This document shows positions 26,108 through 34,098 of a DNA stretch of 64,000 nt, one piece after another. Each line of letters begins with the position of its first letter. Position 1 is the stretch's first letter. The stretch is taken from assembly GCF_029952525.1 (NCBI RefSeq), contig NZ_JASAOF010000001.1, forward strand, positions 496,001 through 560,000, written 5' to 3'. The position numbers and the translations under genes are program-made. The stretch is from Saccharopolyspora ipomoeae. GTDB taxonomy: Bacteria; Actinomycetota; Actinomycetes; Mycobacteriales; Pseudonocardiaceae. The notes below the pieces were generated by a model, which was not told the DNA's origin, made no database searches, and saw nothing but the letters and a program-made list of their open reading frames with translations.

Positions 26108-27220
26108 GTGTGCGGTGTGAGCGATTCGAGCAGTTCCAGCGACCTGATCGTGGTCGGCGCCGGGATCGTCGGCCTCGCGCACGCCGTCGCGGCGGTGGAG
26201 CGGGGCATGTCGGTGACGGTCGTCGAGCGCGACGAGCGCGCGGTCGGCGCGTCGGTCCGCAACTTCGGCCACGCCTGCATCACCGCCCAGACCGGCGAGG
26301 CGCTGCGCTTCGCCGAGCGGGCCCGGGACACCTGGCTGAACCTGGGCGAGCGGGCGGGTTTCGACGTCGCCGAGTGCGGCACGGTCGTGGTCGCCCGCTC
26401 GGCCGAGGAGGTCGCCGCGCTCGAAGAGCTCGCTGAGCACCGCGAGGTCCGGCTCCTCACGCCGGACGAAACGCGGTCGGCCGCACCGGTTTCCGCCGAC
26501 GGGCTGCGCGGAGGCGCGCTGCTCCCCCGCGATCTGCGCGTCGACCAGCGGCGCGCCGCCGGGGCGATCGCCGAGTGGCTCGCCTCCCGGCCCGGGGTTC
26601 GCTTCCTGTGGTCCACCCCGGTCCTCGGCGTCGAGGACGGTCTCGTGCGCACCGGCCGCGGCGAGCTGCGCGGCGATCGCGTGGTGGTGTGCACCGGCCA
26701 CGACCTCGACCGGATCCTGCCGGAAGAGGCCGAGAAGGCCGGGATGCGCCGCTGCGTCCTGCAGATGCTGCAGCTGCGCGCGCCGGGCGTGCGGCTGGAC
26801 CCGGCGCTGCTGACCGGCACGTCGATGCTGCGCTACCCGGCGATGGCCCGGACCGAGGGCGCCCGCGCGCTGCGGGACCGCTTGAGCGCGCAGCGGCCGG
26901 AGCTGCTGGCGGCCTCGGTCAACCACATGCTCACCCAGCTGCCCGGCGGCGACCTCGTCGTCGGCGACACCCACACCTACGCCCGCACACCCGAACCCTG
27001 GTCGTCGGAGGAGTTCGACGAGCTGCTGCTCGCCGAGACCCGCGCGCTGCTCGGGCGCGACGACCTCGCGGTGGTGCGCCGCTGGCAGGGCGTCTACGCC
27101 TCCGCCGACGGCGAGTTCCTCCGCGCCCGCATCTCCCCCGGCGTCACGGCCGTCGCCGTGACCTCCGGGATCGGCATGACCACCGCTTTCGGCCTCGCAC
27201 CCGCCGTCCTCGATTCCTAA
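26108..27220 (+). CDS. FAD-dependent oxidoreductase, HpnW-like, phosphonate-associated
   Basis: A 370-residue (367 if GTG 26117 is used) DadA/glycine-oxidase-type flavoprotein. The FAD motif VVGAGIVGLAHAVAAVERG is at the N-terminus, and ASVRNFGHACITAQ follows as in the TIGR03364 phosphonate-associated group. Some members of that group oxidise N-methylated or other amino-phosphonates. It heads an operon with the PhnD/C/E transporter and PhnX-like hydrolase and lies just behind a perfect operator. Probable role: deamination or demethylation of an imported aminophosphonate. Confidence 0.83.
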   Translation: MCGVSDSSSSSDLIVVGAGIVGLAHAVAAVERGMSVTVVERDERAVGASVRNFGHACITAQTGEALRFAERARDTWLNLGERAGFDVAECGTVVVARSAEEVAALEELAEHREVRLLTPDETRSAAPVSADGLRGGALLPRDLRVDQRRAAGAIAEWLASRPGVRFLWSTPVLGVEDGLVRTGRGELRGDRVVVCTGHDLDRILPEEAEKAGMRRCVLQMLQLRAPGVRLDPALLTGTSMLRYPAMARTEGARALRDRLSAQRPELLAASVNHMLTQLPGGDLVVGDTHTYARTPEPWSSEEFDELLLAETRALLGRDDLAVVRRWQGVYASADGEFLRARISPGVTAVAVTSGIGMTTAFGLAPAVLDS

Positions 27221-27232
27221 CGGAGCTCCCCG

Positions 27233-28138
27233 ATGTCCTTGCGCAGCATCGCCCTGACCCTCGTCACCGGATCCGTCCTCGCCCTGACCGCCTGCGGCGG
27301 TGGTGGTGACACCGCCGCCGAGTCCCCGACCTGCCCCGACGGCAAGATCCGCTTCGGCGTCGAGCCTTTCGAAGACCCCGCCCGCCTCACCCCGGCCGCG
27401 CAGAAGCTCGGCGACGCCCTGTCGCAGAAGCTGCGGTGCCCGGTGGAGGTCCAGGTGACCCAGGAGTACTCCGCCGAGGTCCTGGCCATGCAGAACGGCA
27501 AGCTCGACATCGCGATCTTCGGGCCGCTGGGCTACGTCTTCGCCAGCCAGCGCGCCGACGCTGAAGCGGTGGCGTCCTTCGCCAACGCCGACCGCGCGCT
27601 GTCGACCTACACGGCCGGGATCTGGGTGCCGAAGGACTCCGACATCACCTCGGTGCAGCAGCTGCGCGGCCGCTCGCTCGCGCTCGGCTCGGTGGGCTCC
27701 ACCTCCGGTGACGCCCTGCCCCGAAAGGCGCTGGCCGACACCGGAATCCCGGAGAAGGACGTGAAGATCGACTACGCCGGCGGGCACCCGGAGGCGCTGC
27801 TGGCGCTGACCAACCGCCGCGTGGACGCCGCCGAGATCAACTCGCAGCAGCTGGCCAGCGCCACCGCCAGCGGCACCTTCGATCCCGCCCAGCACCGCCA
27901 GATCTGGTCCTCCGCACCGATCCCGAACGACCCGATCACCGTGCGCGGCGACATGGACCCCGCCTTCAAGCAGGCCGTGCGGGACGCGCTGCTGAACCTG
28001 GACCCCGCCACGGTCGGCGAGATCGGGGCGCTGCTGGACGTCTCGCCGCCCGGACCGCTGGTCCCGGTGGACCGCAGCACCTACCAGCCGCTGTTCGACC
28101 TGGCCACCGCCCTCAAGCTGACCGAAGGCGACGTCTGA
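27233..28138 (+). CDS. phnD: phosphonate ABC transporter substrate-binding lipoprotein (PhnD-like)
   Basis: A 301-residue exported lipoprotein: signal sequence with lipobox LTAC and the lipidated cysteine at C21, then a periplasmic-binding-protein fold with the PhnD-type motifs DIAIFGPLGYVFASQ and SVGSTSGDALPR. It captures phosphonate outside the membrane for PhnC/PhnE. The gap to the upstream gene is 12 bases, and its TGA overlaps the PhnC ATG by one base. Phosphite or phosphate esters are possible alternative ligands. Confidence 0.88.
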   Translation: MSLRSIALTLVTGSVLALTACGGGGDTAAESPTCPDGKIRFGVEPFEDPARLTPAAQKLGDALSQKLRCPVEVQVTQEYSAEVLAMQNGKLDIAIFGPLGYVFASQRADAEAVASFANADRALSTYTAGIWVPKDSDITSVQQLRGRSLALGSVGSTSGDALPRKALADTGIPEKDVKIDYAGGHPEALLALTNRRVDAAEINSQQLASATASGTFDPAQHRQIWSSAPIPNDPITVRGDMDPAFKQAVRDALLNLDPATVGEIGALLDVSPPGPLVPVDRSTYQPLFDLATALKLTEGDV

Positions 28139-28848
28139 TGCTCACCGCCACCGGATTGACCGTCCACTACGGACACCGCGAGGTGCTGCACCAGGTCGAC
28201 GTCGGCGTCGGCTCGGGCGAGCTGCTGGCGGTGCTGGGCGCCAACGGCTCCGGCAAGTCCACGCTGCTGCGCGCCACCGCCGGGCTCGTCCCCGCCGACG
28301 GCGAGGTGACGATCGACGGTCGCCACCGGGGTCCGCTGGACATCGCGCTGGTGTTCCAGCGGATCCACCTGGTGGGCCGCCGCAGCGCGCTGGACAACGT
28401 CTGCACCGGCGCGCTCGGACGGCTCCCGCTGCACCGCTCGCTCACCCCCGCCCTGTTCCCCCGCGAGGTGCGGGAGGAGGCGATGGGCTGCCTGGAGCGG
28501 GTGGGGCTGGCCGACCGCGCGCACGACCGCGCCGACGGGTTGTCGGGAGGCCAGCAGCAGCGGGTCGCCATCGCCCGCGCGCTGTGCCAGCGGGCTCCGG
28601 TGGTGCTGGCCGACGAGCCGGTGTCCGCGCTGGACCCGGCCGCGGCCGAGCAGGTCCTGGAGCTGCTGGCCGAGCTCGCGCACACCGAGGGGCTGGCGGT
28701 GCTGGCCGTGCTGCACCAGCCGGACCTGGCCCGCCGCCACGCCGACCGCGTCGTCGGCCTGCGCGACGGTGCCGTCGTCCTCGACGGCCCGCCCGACCAG
28801 CCGGTCGATTCCCTGTACCCGCACGCCCTTCTGGAGACGACGTCGTGA
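28138..28848 (+). CDS. phnC: phosphonate ABC transporter ATP-binding protein (PhnC-like)
   Basis: A 236-residue ABC ATPase: Walker A GANGSGKST at about 34-42, Q-loop LVFQRIHLVGRRSALDNV, signature LSGGQQQR near 134, Walker B VVLADEPVSALDP and the switch histidine in VLHQPDLA. The RRSALDNV phrase is typical of PhnC. It powers PhnE; its stop overlaps the PhnE GTG by four bases. Confidence 0.92.
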   Translation: MLTATGLTVHYGHREVLHQVDVGVGSGELLAVLGANGSGKSTLLRATAGLVPADGEVTIDGRHRGPLDIALVFQRIHLVGRRSALDNVCTGALGRLPLHRSLTPALFPREVREEAMGCLERVGLADRAHDRADGLSGGQQQRVAIARALCQRAPVVLADEPVSALDPAAAEQVLELLAELAHTEGLAVLAVLHQPDLARRHADRVVGLRDGAVVLDGPPDQPVDSLYPHALLETTS

Positions 28849-29660
28849 CCACCGCCGTGCGCCTGGCCGTACCGCCGAAACCGCCGCGCACCCGGCTCAG
28901 GATCGTGGGCTGGATCGTGGCCGCGCTCCTGGTCGCCGCCCACGTGGCGGCCTGGAGCGCCACCGAGATCTCGCTGTCCGCGCTGGCCGAGGGCGCCACG
29001 GGCATGGGCGAGTTCCTGTCCGAGGCCATCCCGCCGGACCTGAGCGGGGAGGTGCTCGCCGAGAGCGCGTCGGCCGCGGTCGTGACGCTGTGGATCGGAT
29101 TGCTGGGCACCACCCTGTCGATCCCGGGTTCGCTGGTGCTGGCGCTGCTGGCCACCCGCGGCACCGCCCCGGCCTGGATCTACCAGGCGGCGCGGGGCGT
29201 GCTGTCGTTCCTGCGCGCGGTGCCGGACGTGGTGTTCGCGCTGATCTTCGTCACCGCGGTCGGCCTGGGCCCGTTCCCCGGCGTGCTGGCGCTGGTGTTC
29301 CACAACGTCGGCGTGATGGGCAAGCTGTGGGCGGAGACTCTGGAGGACGCCGATCCGGGCCCGGCGCAGGCGCTGCGCTCGGCGGGTGCGGGCCGGATCC
29401 AGGTGGCGGCGCACGCGCTGCTGCCGGTGGTGACGCCGCAGCTGGTGGGGCTGCTGCTGTACCGCTTCGACGTCAACGTCCGCTCGTCGCTGGTGCTCGG
29501 CCTCGTCGGCGCCGGCGGCATCGGGTTCCTGATCAACCAGGCGATCCAGCTGTTCCAGTTCGACGAGATGCTCACCCACATCCTGGTGGTGCTGGTGCTG
29601 ATCGTCGCCGTGGACCAGTTGTCCGCCCTCATCCGCCGTCTTCTCGGGAGCACATCGTGA
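28845..29660 (+). CDS. phnE: phosphonate ABC transporter permease (PhnE-like)
   Basis: A 271-residue inner-membrane permease with about six hydrophobic helices and the binding-protein-dependent transport signature EDADPGPAQALRSAGAG (EAA loop) that docks PhnC. The GTG at 28845 overlaps the phnC stop and its own stop overlaps the next GTG, so phnC-phnE-hydrolase are translated as a coupled chain. LRAVPDVVFALIFV is characteristic of PhnE. Confidence 0.9.
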   Translation: MTTAVRLAVPPKPPRTRLRIVGWIVAALLVAAHVAAWSATEISLSALAEGATGMGEFLSEAIPPDLSGEVLAESASAAVVTLWIGLLGTTLSIPGSLVLALLATRGTAPAWIYQAARGVLSFLRAVPDVVFALIFVTAVGLGPFPGVLALVFHNVGVMGKLWAETLEDADPGPAQALRSAGAGRIQVAAHALLPVVTPQLVGLLLYRFDVNVRSSLVLGLVGAGGIGFLINQAIQLFQFDEMLTHILVVLVLIVAVDQLSALIRRLLGSTS

Positions 29661-30304
29661 TCGCCCTGGCCGCACTCGACATCGCGGGCACCACCATCGA
29701 CGAGGGCGGCGCGGTCTACCGCGTCCTCGCCGAGGTGGTGGCCGAGCACGGCAGCCCGGCATCGGACGCGGAGTTGCGCCACTGGATGGGCGCGGACAAG
29801 CGCGCGGCGCTGGCCGCGCTCACCGGTGATCCGGGCGCGACGGAATTCCTGCACGACCGCTTCGTGACACGCTTGAGCGAGGTCTACGCGGCCACCCCGC
29901 CGAAGCCGTTCCCCGGCGTCCCGGAAGCCCTTGCCGCACTGCGCGACTCGGGCGTCCGGGTCGCCCTCACCACGGGTTTCGATCGCCGCATCACCGACAC
30001 GATCCTGTCCGAAGTGGACTGGCGGGTCGGCGAGCAGCTGGACGCGGTCGTCTGCGCCGACGAGGTCGAGGCGGGCCGCCCCGCCCCGCACATGATCCAC
30101 CGGGCGATGGAGCTGACGGGCGTCGACGACCCCGCCCAGGTCCTCACCGCCGGTGACACCGCGCTCGACGTCCAAGCCGGCCACGCCGCCCACGCAGGTC
30201 AGGTCGTCGCCGTCCTCACCGGGGCCCAGACCCGAACCGAGCTGGAGGCCCACGGCCCGACGCTGGTCCTCCCCGGCGTGGCGGACCTGACCGCGGCGTC
30301 CTGA
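29657..30304 (+). CDS. PhnX-like HAD-family phosphonatase-like hydrolase
   Basis: A 215-residue HAD hydrolase of the TIGR03351 phosphonatase-like group. The nucleophile is D8 in ALDIAGTTID, with Ala where most HADs have the second Asp, as in phosphonoacetaldehyde hydrolase. The cap carries MGADKRAAL, whose K48 aligns with the Schiff-base lysine region of PhnX, and GRPAPHMIHRAMELTG and TAGDTALDVQAG follow. It is the last gene of the phosphonate operon, joined by a GTGA overlap. It probably cleaves the C-P bond of an aldehyde made by the upstream oxidoreductases; substrate unproven. Confidence 0.82.
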   Translation: MIALAALDIAGTTIDEGGAVYRVLAEVVAEHGSPASDAELRHWMGADKRAALAALTGDPGATEFLHDRFVTRLSEVYAATPPKPFPGVPEALAALRDSGVRVALTTGFDRRITDTILSEVDWRVGEQLDAVVCADEVEAGRPAPHMIHRAMELTGVDDPAQVLTAGDTALDVQAGHAAHAGQVVAVLTGAQTRTELEAHGPTLVLPGVADLTAAS

Positions 30305-30305
30305 G

Positions 30306-31520
30306 CTACGCGTTCAGGCGGCGCGCTGCTCCCGCGAACGAGACCGCGGAGTCGAGTTCGGGGAGCAGCGCCGCCTGGTAGGCGTGGTAGACGTCGGGCT
30401 TGCCCTCCCACACAGTGCTGGCGGGCTGGTTGGTCGCGTCCAGCTCGTGGTGCCACGAACCGGTTCCGTCGAGGAAATGGCGCTGGGCGTGCGCCCACCA
30501 CTCGCCGTACCACCGCTCGTAGACCGCGTCTCCGGTGGCGGAGTGCAGCGCCCAGGCGGCGGCGATGGCCTCGGTCACCACCCAGTGCAGGCGGTCGCGC
30601 ACGACGGGTCGCCCGGAGAAGTCGGTCGTGTACACGAATCCTTCGGCACCGTCGACGTCCCAGCCCTCCCGCACGGCCAGGTCGAACAGCGCCCGCGCGT
30701 CGTCGAGCAGCCATTCCGGCGCGCTCTCGCCGAGCGCCGTGCGCACGTTCAGCGCCAGCCGGGCCCACTCCAGCAGGTGGCCGATGGTGACGCCGTACGG
30801 CCGGAACTTGTCGGCGGGCTTGTCGCGGTTGTAGTCGAGCAGCGGCTCCCACTCGGTGGAGAAGTGCTCGGGCAGCCGGTAGTCGTTCCCGGCGGCGAAA
30901 CCGTGCACCACGCGCTCGACGATCCCGGCGGCGCGCTCGGTCCTGGCGCGGTCTCCGGTGACGTCGCCGCAGGCCAGCAGCGCTTCGACGGTGTGCATGT
31001 TGGCGTTGACGCCGCGGTAGGGGTCGAGGCCGGTCCAGTCCCGGTTCCAGTTGTCCACGACCAGGCCGTCGGCGGGACGCCAGAAGCGCTCGTCGTGAAC
31101 CGCGAGCGCGTCGGCGAGGAGCGCTTCGCCGTCCGGGTGCCCGGCGGCGACGGCGCTGGTCGCGGCGAGCACGACGAAGGCGTGCCCGTAGGCCTCCTTG
31201 TCGGCCACCGTCGGTCCCCGCCGGTTCACGCCCGCGAACCAGCCGCCGAACCGCTCATCGCGCAACCGCCCGCGCAGCGCGGCCACACCGTGGTCGAGCG
31301 CGGCGGCGCAGGAGTCGTCGCCTTCCAGCACACCGAGCGCGAACACGTGCGTCATGCGGCACGTGATCCACAGCTCCACGTCGTGGTCGAGCTCCGGCGA
31401 GCCGGTGTCGTCGAGCCAGGCGAAACCCCCTTCGGGATGAACGGCGTTGAGCGCGAACCGGCGAAGCTCGGCCCGATGCTTCCGGAGCCAGTCCGCGGTC
31501 GGCGGATCGTGCGGGGTCAT
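30306..31520 (-). CDS. AGE-family epimerase/isomerase (mannose or sulfoquinovose isomerase-like)
   Basis: A 404-residue (alpha/alpha)6-barrel sugar isomerase of the N-acylglucosamine 2-epimerase/YihS family. Typical motifs are WFAGVNRRG, VNANMHTVEALLA, TIGHLLEWARL and EGKPDVYHAYQA, giving the conserved active-site histidines. Length fits the family. It converges on the phosphonate operon with only one base between stops. Aldose-ketose isomerisation of mannose-like sugars is most likely; the substrate cannot be settled by eye. Confidence 0.87.
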   Translation of the reverse strand: MTPHDPPTADWLRKHRAELRRFALNAVHPEGGFAWLDDTGSPELDHDVELWITCRMTHVFALGVLEGDDSCAAALDHGVAALRGRLRDERFGGWFAGVNRRGPTVADKEAYGHAFVVLAATSAVAAGHPDGEALLADALAVHDERFWRPADGLVVDNWNRDWTGLDPYRGVNANMHTVEALLACGDVTGDRARTERAAGIVERVVHGFAAGNDYRLPEHFSTEWEPLLDYNRDKPADKFRPYGVTIGHLLEWARLALNVRTALGESAPEWLLDDARALFDLAVREGWDVDGAEGFVYTTDFSGRPVVRDRLHWVVTEAIAAAWALHSATGDAVYERWYGEWWAHAQRHFLDGTGSWHHELDATNQPASTVWEGKPDVYHAYQAALLPELDSAVSFAGAARRLNA

Positions 31521-31674
31521 GTCACTCCTGCGAGATCAAGGGTTCTTGACCGTTCCACCCAACCACCCGAGCCCCCGGGGTCGCACGACCTCCCCACCTG
31601 TGACCAGCACCTCGCCCCTCAAACCCGAGCCGAGTCGGCGTGACGTCGACGTTCGCGGGGCCACCGCGGGCGGA

Positions 31675-32736
31675 TCACAGCAGCGCGAGCTGGTGCTGCC
31701 CGTCGCTCCCGGCGTTGGCTGGGGCGTCCTGCTGGGCGCGGAAGTTCGTCGATGGTCGCGCCAGTCCGTGGCGGGCCTTGGCCTGGTCCACGCGCTGCAG
31801 AACCTCGCGCTGGTAGGACTTCGGGGTGTAGGCGCCGTTGCGGTAGAGGCGTTCGTAGAGCGGTAGCAGATCGGGGCGCCGGGCCGAGAGCCACTGGTGA
31901 TACCACTCGCGGGCTCCTGAGCGCAGGTGGAGGACGATCGGGGTGAGGCTGATCGCACCCGCTCCGGCGATGGCGGCGACGGTGGCGTCGATCTGCTCCG
32001 GGGAGTCGCTGAGGCCGGGCAGGATCGGTGCCATCAGGACCGAGACCCCGATCCCGGCGTCGGCGAAGCTGCGCACCACGTCGAGCCGCCGCAGCGGCGA
32101 CGGCGTTCCGGGTTCCACGGCGCGCCACAGCGTCTCGTCGACCGATCCGATCGACGCCGCGATCGACACCGGAGCCCGCTGCGCGGCCTCGGCGATCAGG
32201 TCCAGGTCGCGCAGGATCAGCGTGCCCTTGGTGAGGATCGAGAACGGGTTGGCCCGATCGCGCAGCGCGGCGATGATCTCCGGCATCAACCGGTACCGCC
32301 CCTCCGCGCGCTGGTAGGGATCGGTGTTGGTGCCCATCGCGATGTGATCACCGGCCCACCGCGCGCTCGCCAGCTCCTTGCGCAGCAAGGCGGGCGCGTT
32401 GACCTTCACGACGATCTTGCTGTCGAAGTCCCGCCCCGAATCCAGGTCCAGGTACGTGTGAGTCCGCCGCGCGAAGCAGTACACGCAGGCGTGCGTACAG
32501 CCGCGGTACGGGTTCACCGTCCACTGGAACGGCACCTGCGACTCCCCCGGCACCCGGTTGATGATCGACTTCGCCTGAATCTCGATCGCGAACGCGTCAT
32601 CGGTCCCGGCCTCGATCGGCACGGGCTCGGGCAACTTCAACCCGGCCCGACCGCTCCCACGCCGCACGGGCTCCGGCAGACCGAGCGGCAACTCCCCCGC
32701 CCGACCAGCACCAACCCGCTGCTCTTCCCAACGCAT
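31675..32736 (-). CDS. Rv2578c-family radical SAM protein
   Basis: A 353-residue SplB-like radical SAM enzyme. The [4Fe-4S] cysteines are C80, C84 and C87 (CTHACVYC), preceded by VNPYRGC, and the SAM-side motifs GTNTDPYQRAE and ILTKGTLILRD follow. ATG 32736 (MRWEEQRV) is preferred over an upstream frame. It is an ortholog by sequence of M. tuberculosis Rv2578c, a family in which some members carry an intein; none is present here. Function unknown. Confidence 0.9.
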   Translation of the reverse strand: MRWEEQRVGAGRAGELPLGLPEPVRRGSGRAGLKLPEPVPIEAGTDDAFAIEIQAKSIINRVPGESQVPFQWTVNPYRGCTHACVYCFARRTHTYLDLDSGRDFDSKIVVKVNAPALLRKELASARWAGDHIAMGTNTDPYQRAEGRYRLMPEIIAALRDRANPFSILTKGTLILRDLDLIAEAAQRAPVSIAASIGSVDETLWRAVEPGTPSPLRRLDVVRSFADAGIGVSVLMAPILPGLSDSPEQIDATVAAIAGAGAISLTPIVLHLRSGAREWYHQWLSARRPDLLPLYERLYRNGAYTPKSYQREVLQRVDQAKARHGLARPSTNFRAQQDAPANAGSDGQHQLALL

Positions 32737-32884
32737 AACCCGATTCGAACACAGATTCGACAACATGTCGAGTCGAGCGCGCAGCCCTCACCCAATCGAG
32801 CGGTTCAGTGATCAGCATGGCCCTCGCGGGGTTGAATGCCTAGAATTCTGAGTAGAGTGTCCATCGATGACGGGAGGCGGTGCG

Positions 32885-33181
32885 ATGAAGCTGGACACCA
32901 ACGAGTTGATCAGCGTCACCGACGCGAGCCGGTTCGGGGTATCCAAGCTGGTCAACGACGCAAACGACGGACACGAACGAGTCGTCGTGGTCAACAACCG
33001 GCCGCGAGCCGCCATCGTCGGAATCGAGACCATTGAACGACTCCGGCACCTCGACGAGATCGAAGGTGACATGCGGCTGCTCAGTCTCGCGTGGGCAAGG
33101 GTGCTCACCGACTCGGGTCGACGTCACGCCCTGGACGATGTGATCGAGGAGTTCGGGATCGACCTCGACGACGAGGAGTGA
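32885..33181 (+). CDS. Phd/YefM-type antitoxin
   Basis: A 98-residue protein: an N-terminal DNA-binding Phd/YefM fold (SVTDASRFGVSKLVNDANDGHERVVVVNNRPRAAIVGI) and an acidic C-terminal tail (DDVIEEFGIDLDDEE) suited to bind a basic toxin. ATG 32885 follows GGGAGG; an upstream in-frame ATG at 32867 is less well placed. The RelE-type gene starts three bases after the stop. Such complexes usually repress their own promoter. Confidence 0.87.
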   Translation: MKLDTNELISVTDASRFGVSKLVNDANDGHERVVVVNNRPRAAIVGIETIERLRHLDEIEGDMRLLSLAWARVLTDSGRRHALDDVIEEFGIDLDDEE

Positions 33182-33184
33182 TCC

Positions 33185-33583
33185 TTGGCGAAAGTAGAGC
33201 TGACCGACGAGGCCAGGGAGGACCTGAAGGAACTTGACGGCTCCGCGCGAAAGCAGGCGGCGAAGGCGCTCAAGAAGCTTGAGTGCGAATTTGAGCTTCG
33301 CGGCCAGCCGTTGGGTTCCCGGGGCTCCGGAAACCTCACGACGTTCCGGAAGCTCGTAGTCGGAAATCGCGACTACCGGATCATCTTTCGCGTGGAGCCG
33401 GACGGCACGATCGTCGTCGTATGGGTCATCGCCAGCCGTACCGATGACGAGTGCTACGAGCTTGCGCTTTCCCGACTCCAACTTCACTCCGACCGAGCCA
33501 GAGCCGAGGCCGCGGCCGACTTGGTCGCACGCGTCTGGAACAGAGCTCCCCAGGACCGATCTCAAACCAACCCCGTTGAGTGA
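33185..33583 (+). CDS. RelE/ParE-family toxin
   Basis: A 132-residue RelE-fold protein starting at TTG 33185 behind GAGGAG in the antitoxin's last codons. It has the family pattern: helical VELTDEAREDLKELDGSARKQAAKALKKLE, then strands with RGQPLGSRGSGNLTTFRKLVVGNRDYRIIFRVEP and IVVVWVIASRTDDECYELA. RelE types cut ribosome-bound mRNA; ParE types hit gyrase, and sequence alone does not decide. The C-terminus is about 40 residues longer than usual. Confidence 0.85.
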   Translation: MAKVELTDEAREDLKELDGSARKQAAKALKKLECEFELRGQPLGSRGSGNLTTFRKLVVGNRDYRIIFRVEPDGTIVVVWVIASRTDDECYELALSRLQLHSDRARAEAAADLVARVWNRAPQDRSQTNPVE

Positions 33584-33610
33584 GTTCTGAAGCCGAAGCC
33601 TGTCGGCGAC

Positions 33611-33868
33611 TTGTCCGAGCCAATCCCGCACGAGCTTCTACGCTCCAACGATGATGTCAACGCCTTCAGCTCATGCCCGAACCAGGCGGCCCAGCAGGGC
33701 TTCGAAGCGAACCCGCTGGTGCGCCGCATCCCCGCCGTCAACCACGGCGCCTACGTGACCCCGGACATGCAGACGATCACCCAGCTCCGCTTCCCCTCGG
33801 TGCTCGGCATCCCGTGGGCCCTCGACAAGCTCCGCCCCGGTCTCGAAAAAGCAGCCGCAACACCATGA
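33611..33868 (+). pseudogene. gene fragment, C-terminal remnant of an unidentified protein
   Basis: An 85-codon frame from a TTG with no ribosome site. It reads like the well-folded end of a larger enzyme (PLVRRIPAVNHGAYVTPDMQTITQLRFPSVLGIPWALDKLRPGLEKAA), while its first 30 residues look unrelated. No matching N-terminal part lies upstream, where the toxin gene ends at 33583. Decay or insertion of the toxin-antitoxin pair may have removed the rest. It could also be a real small gene. Confidence 0.35.
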
Positions 33869-33933
33869 TCACGAGAAGTGCAGCGTCTCACCGGGTGGCG
33901 GCCGGGGTCGCTGCGAGCGGGAAGCTAGCCAGG

Positions 33934-34003
33934 GGACGGTTTTTCCTCGAATGGACCGGGCAAAACGTACTTTGATCACGGGTGATTCGAGGAAAAACCG
34001 TCC
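33934..34003. repeat. perfect 19-bp inverted repeat
   Basis: GGACGGTTTTTCCTCGAAT (33934-33952) and its exact complement (33985-34003) flank 32 bases. It sits between the fragment and the end of the beta-ketoacyl synthase gene. Arm length, spacer and the GGACGGTT ends match the element at 3452-3520 although the inner sequence differs. Confidence 0.75.
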
Positions 34004-34098
34004 TGCTCCAGGAGTTCAGCCCTCCGCCGGACGGCGGAACGCGGTGTTGGGCGGTGAGAACGCCCGCCCGGTTGGGGTGGGCGTTCTCACCGGGGGGA

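Noticed and set aside
31675..32736. Intein inside the Rv2578c-type radical SAM gene
   Set aside because: The 353-residue length and continuous motifs leave no room for an intein.
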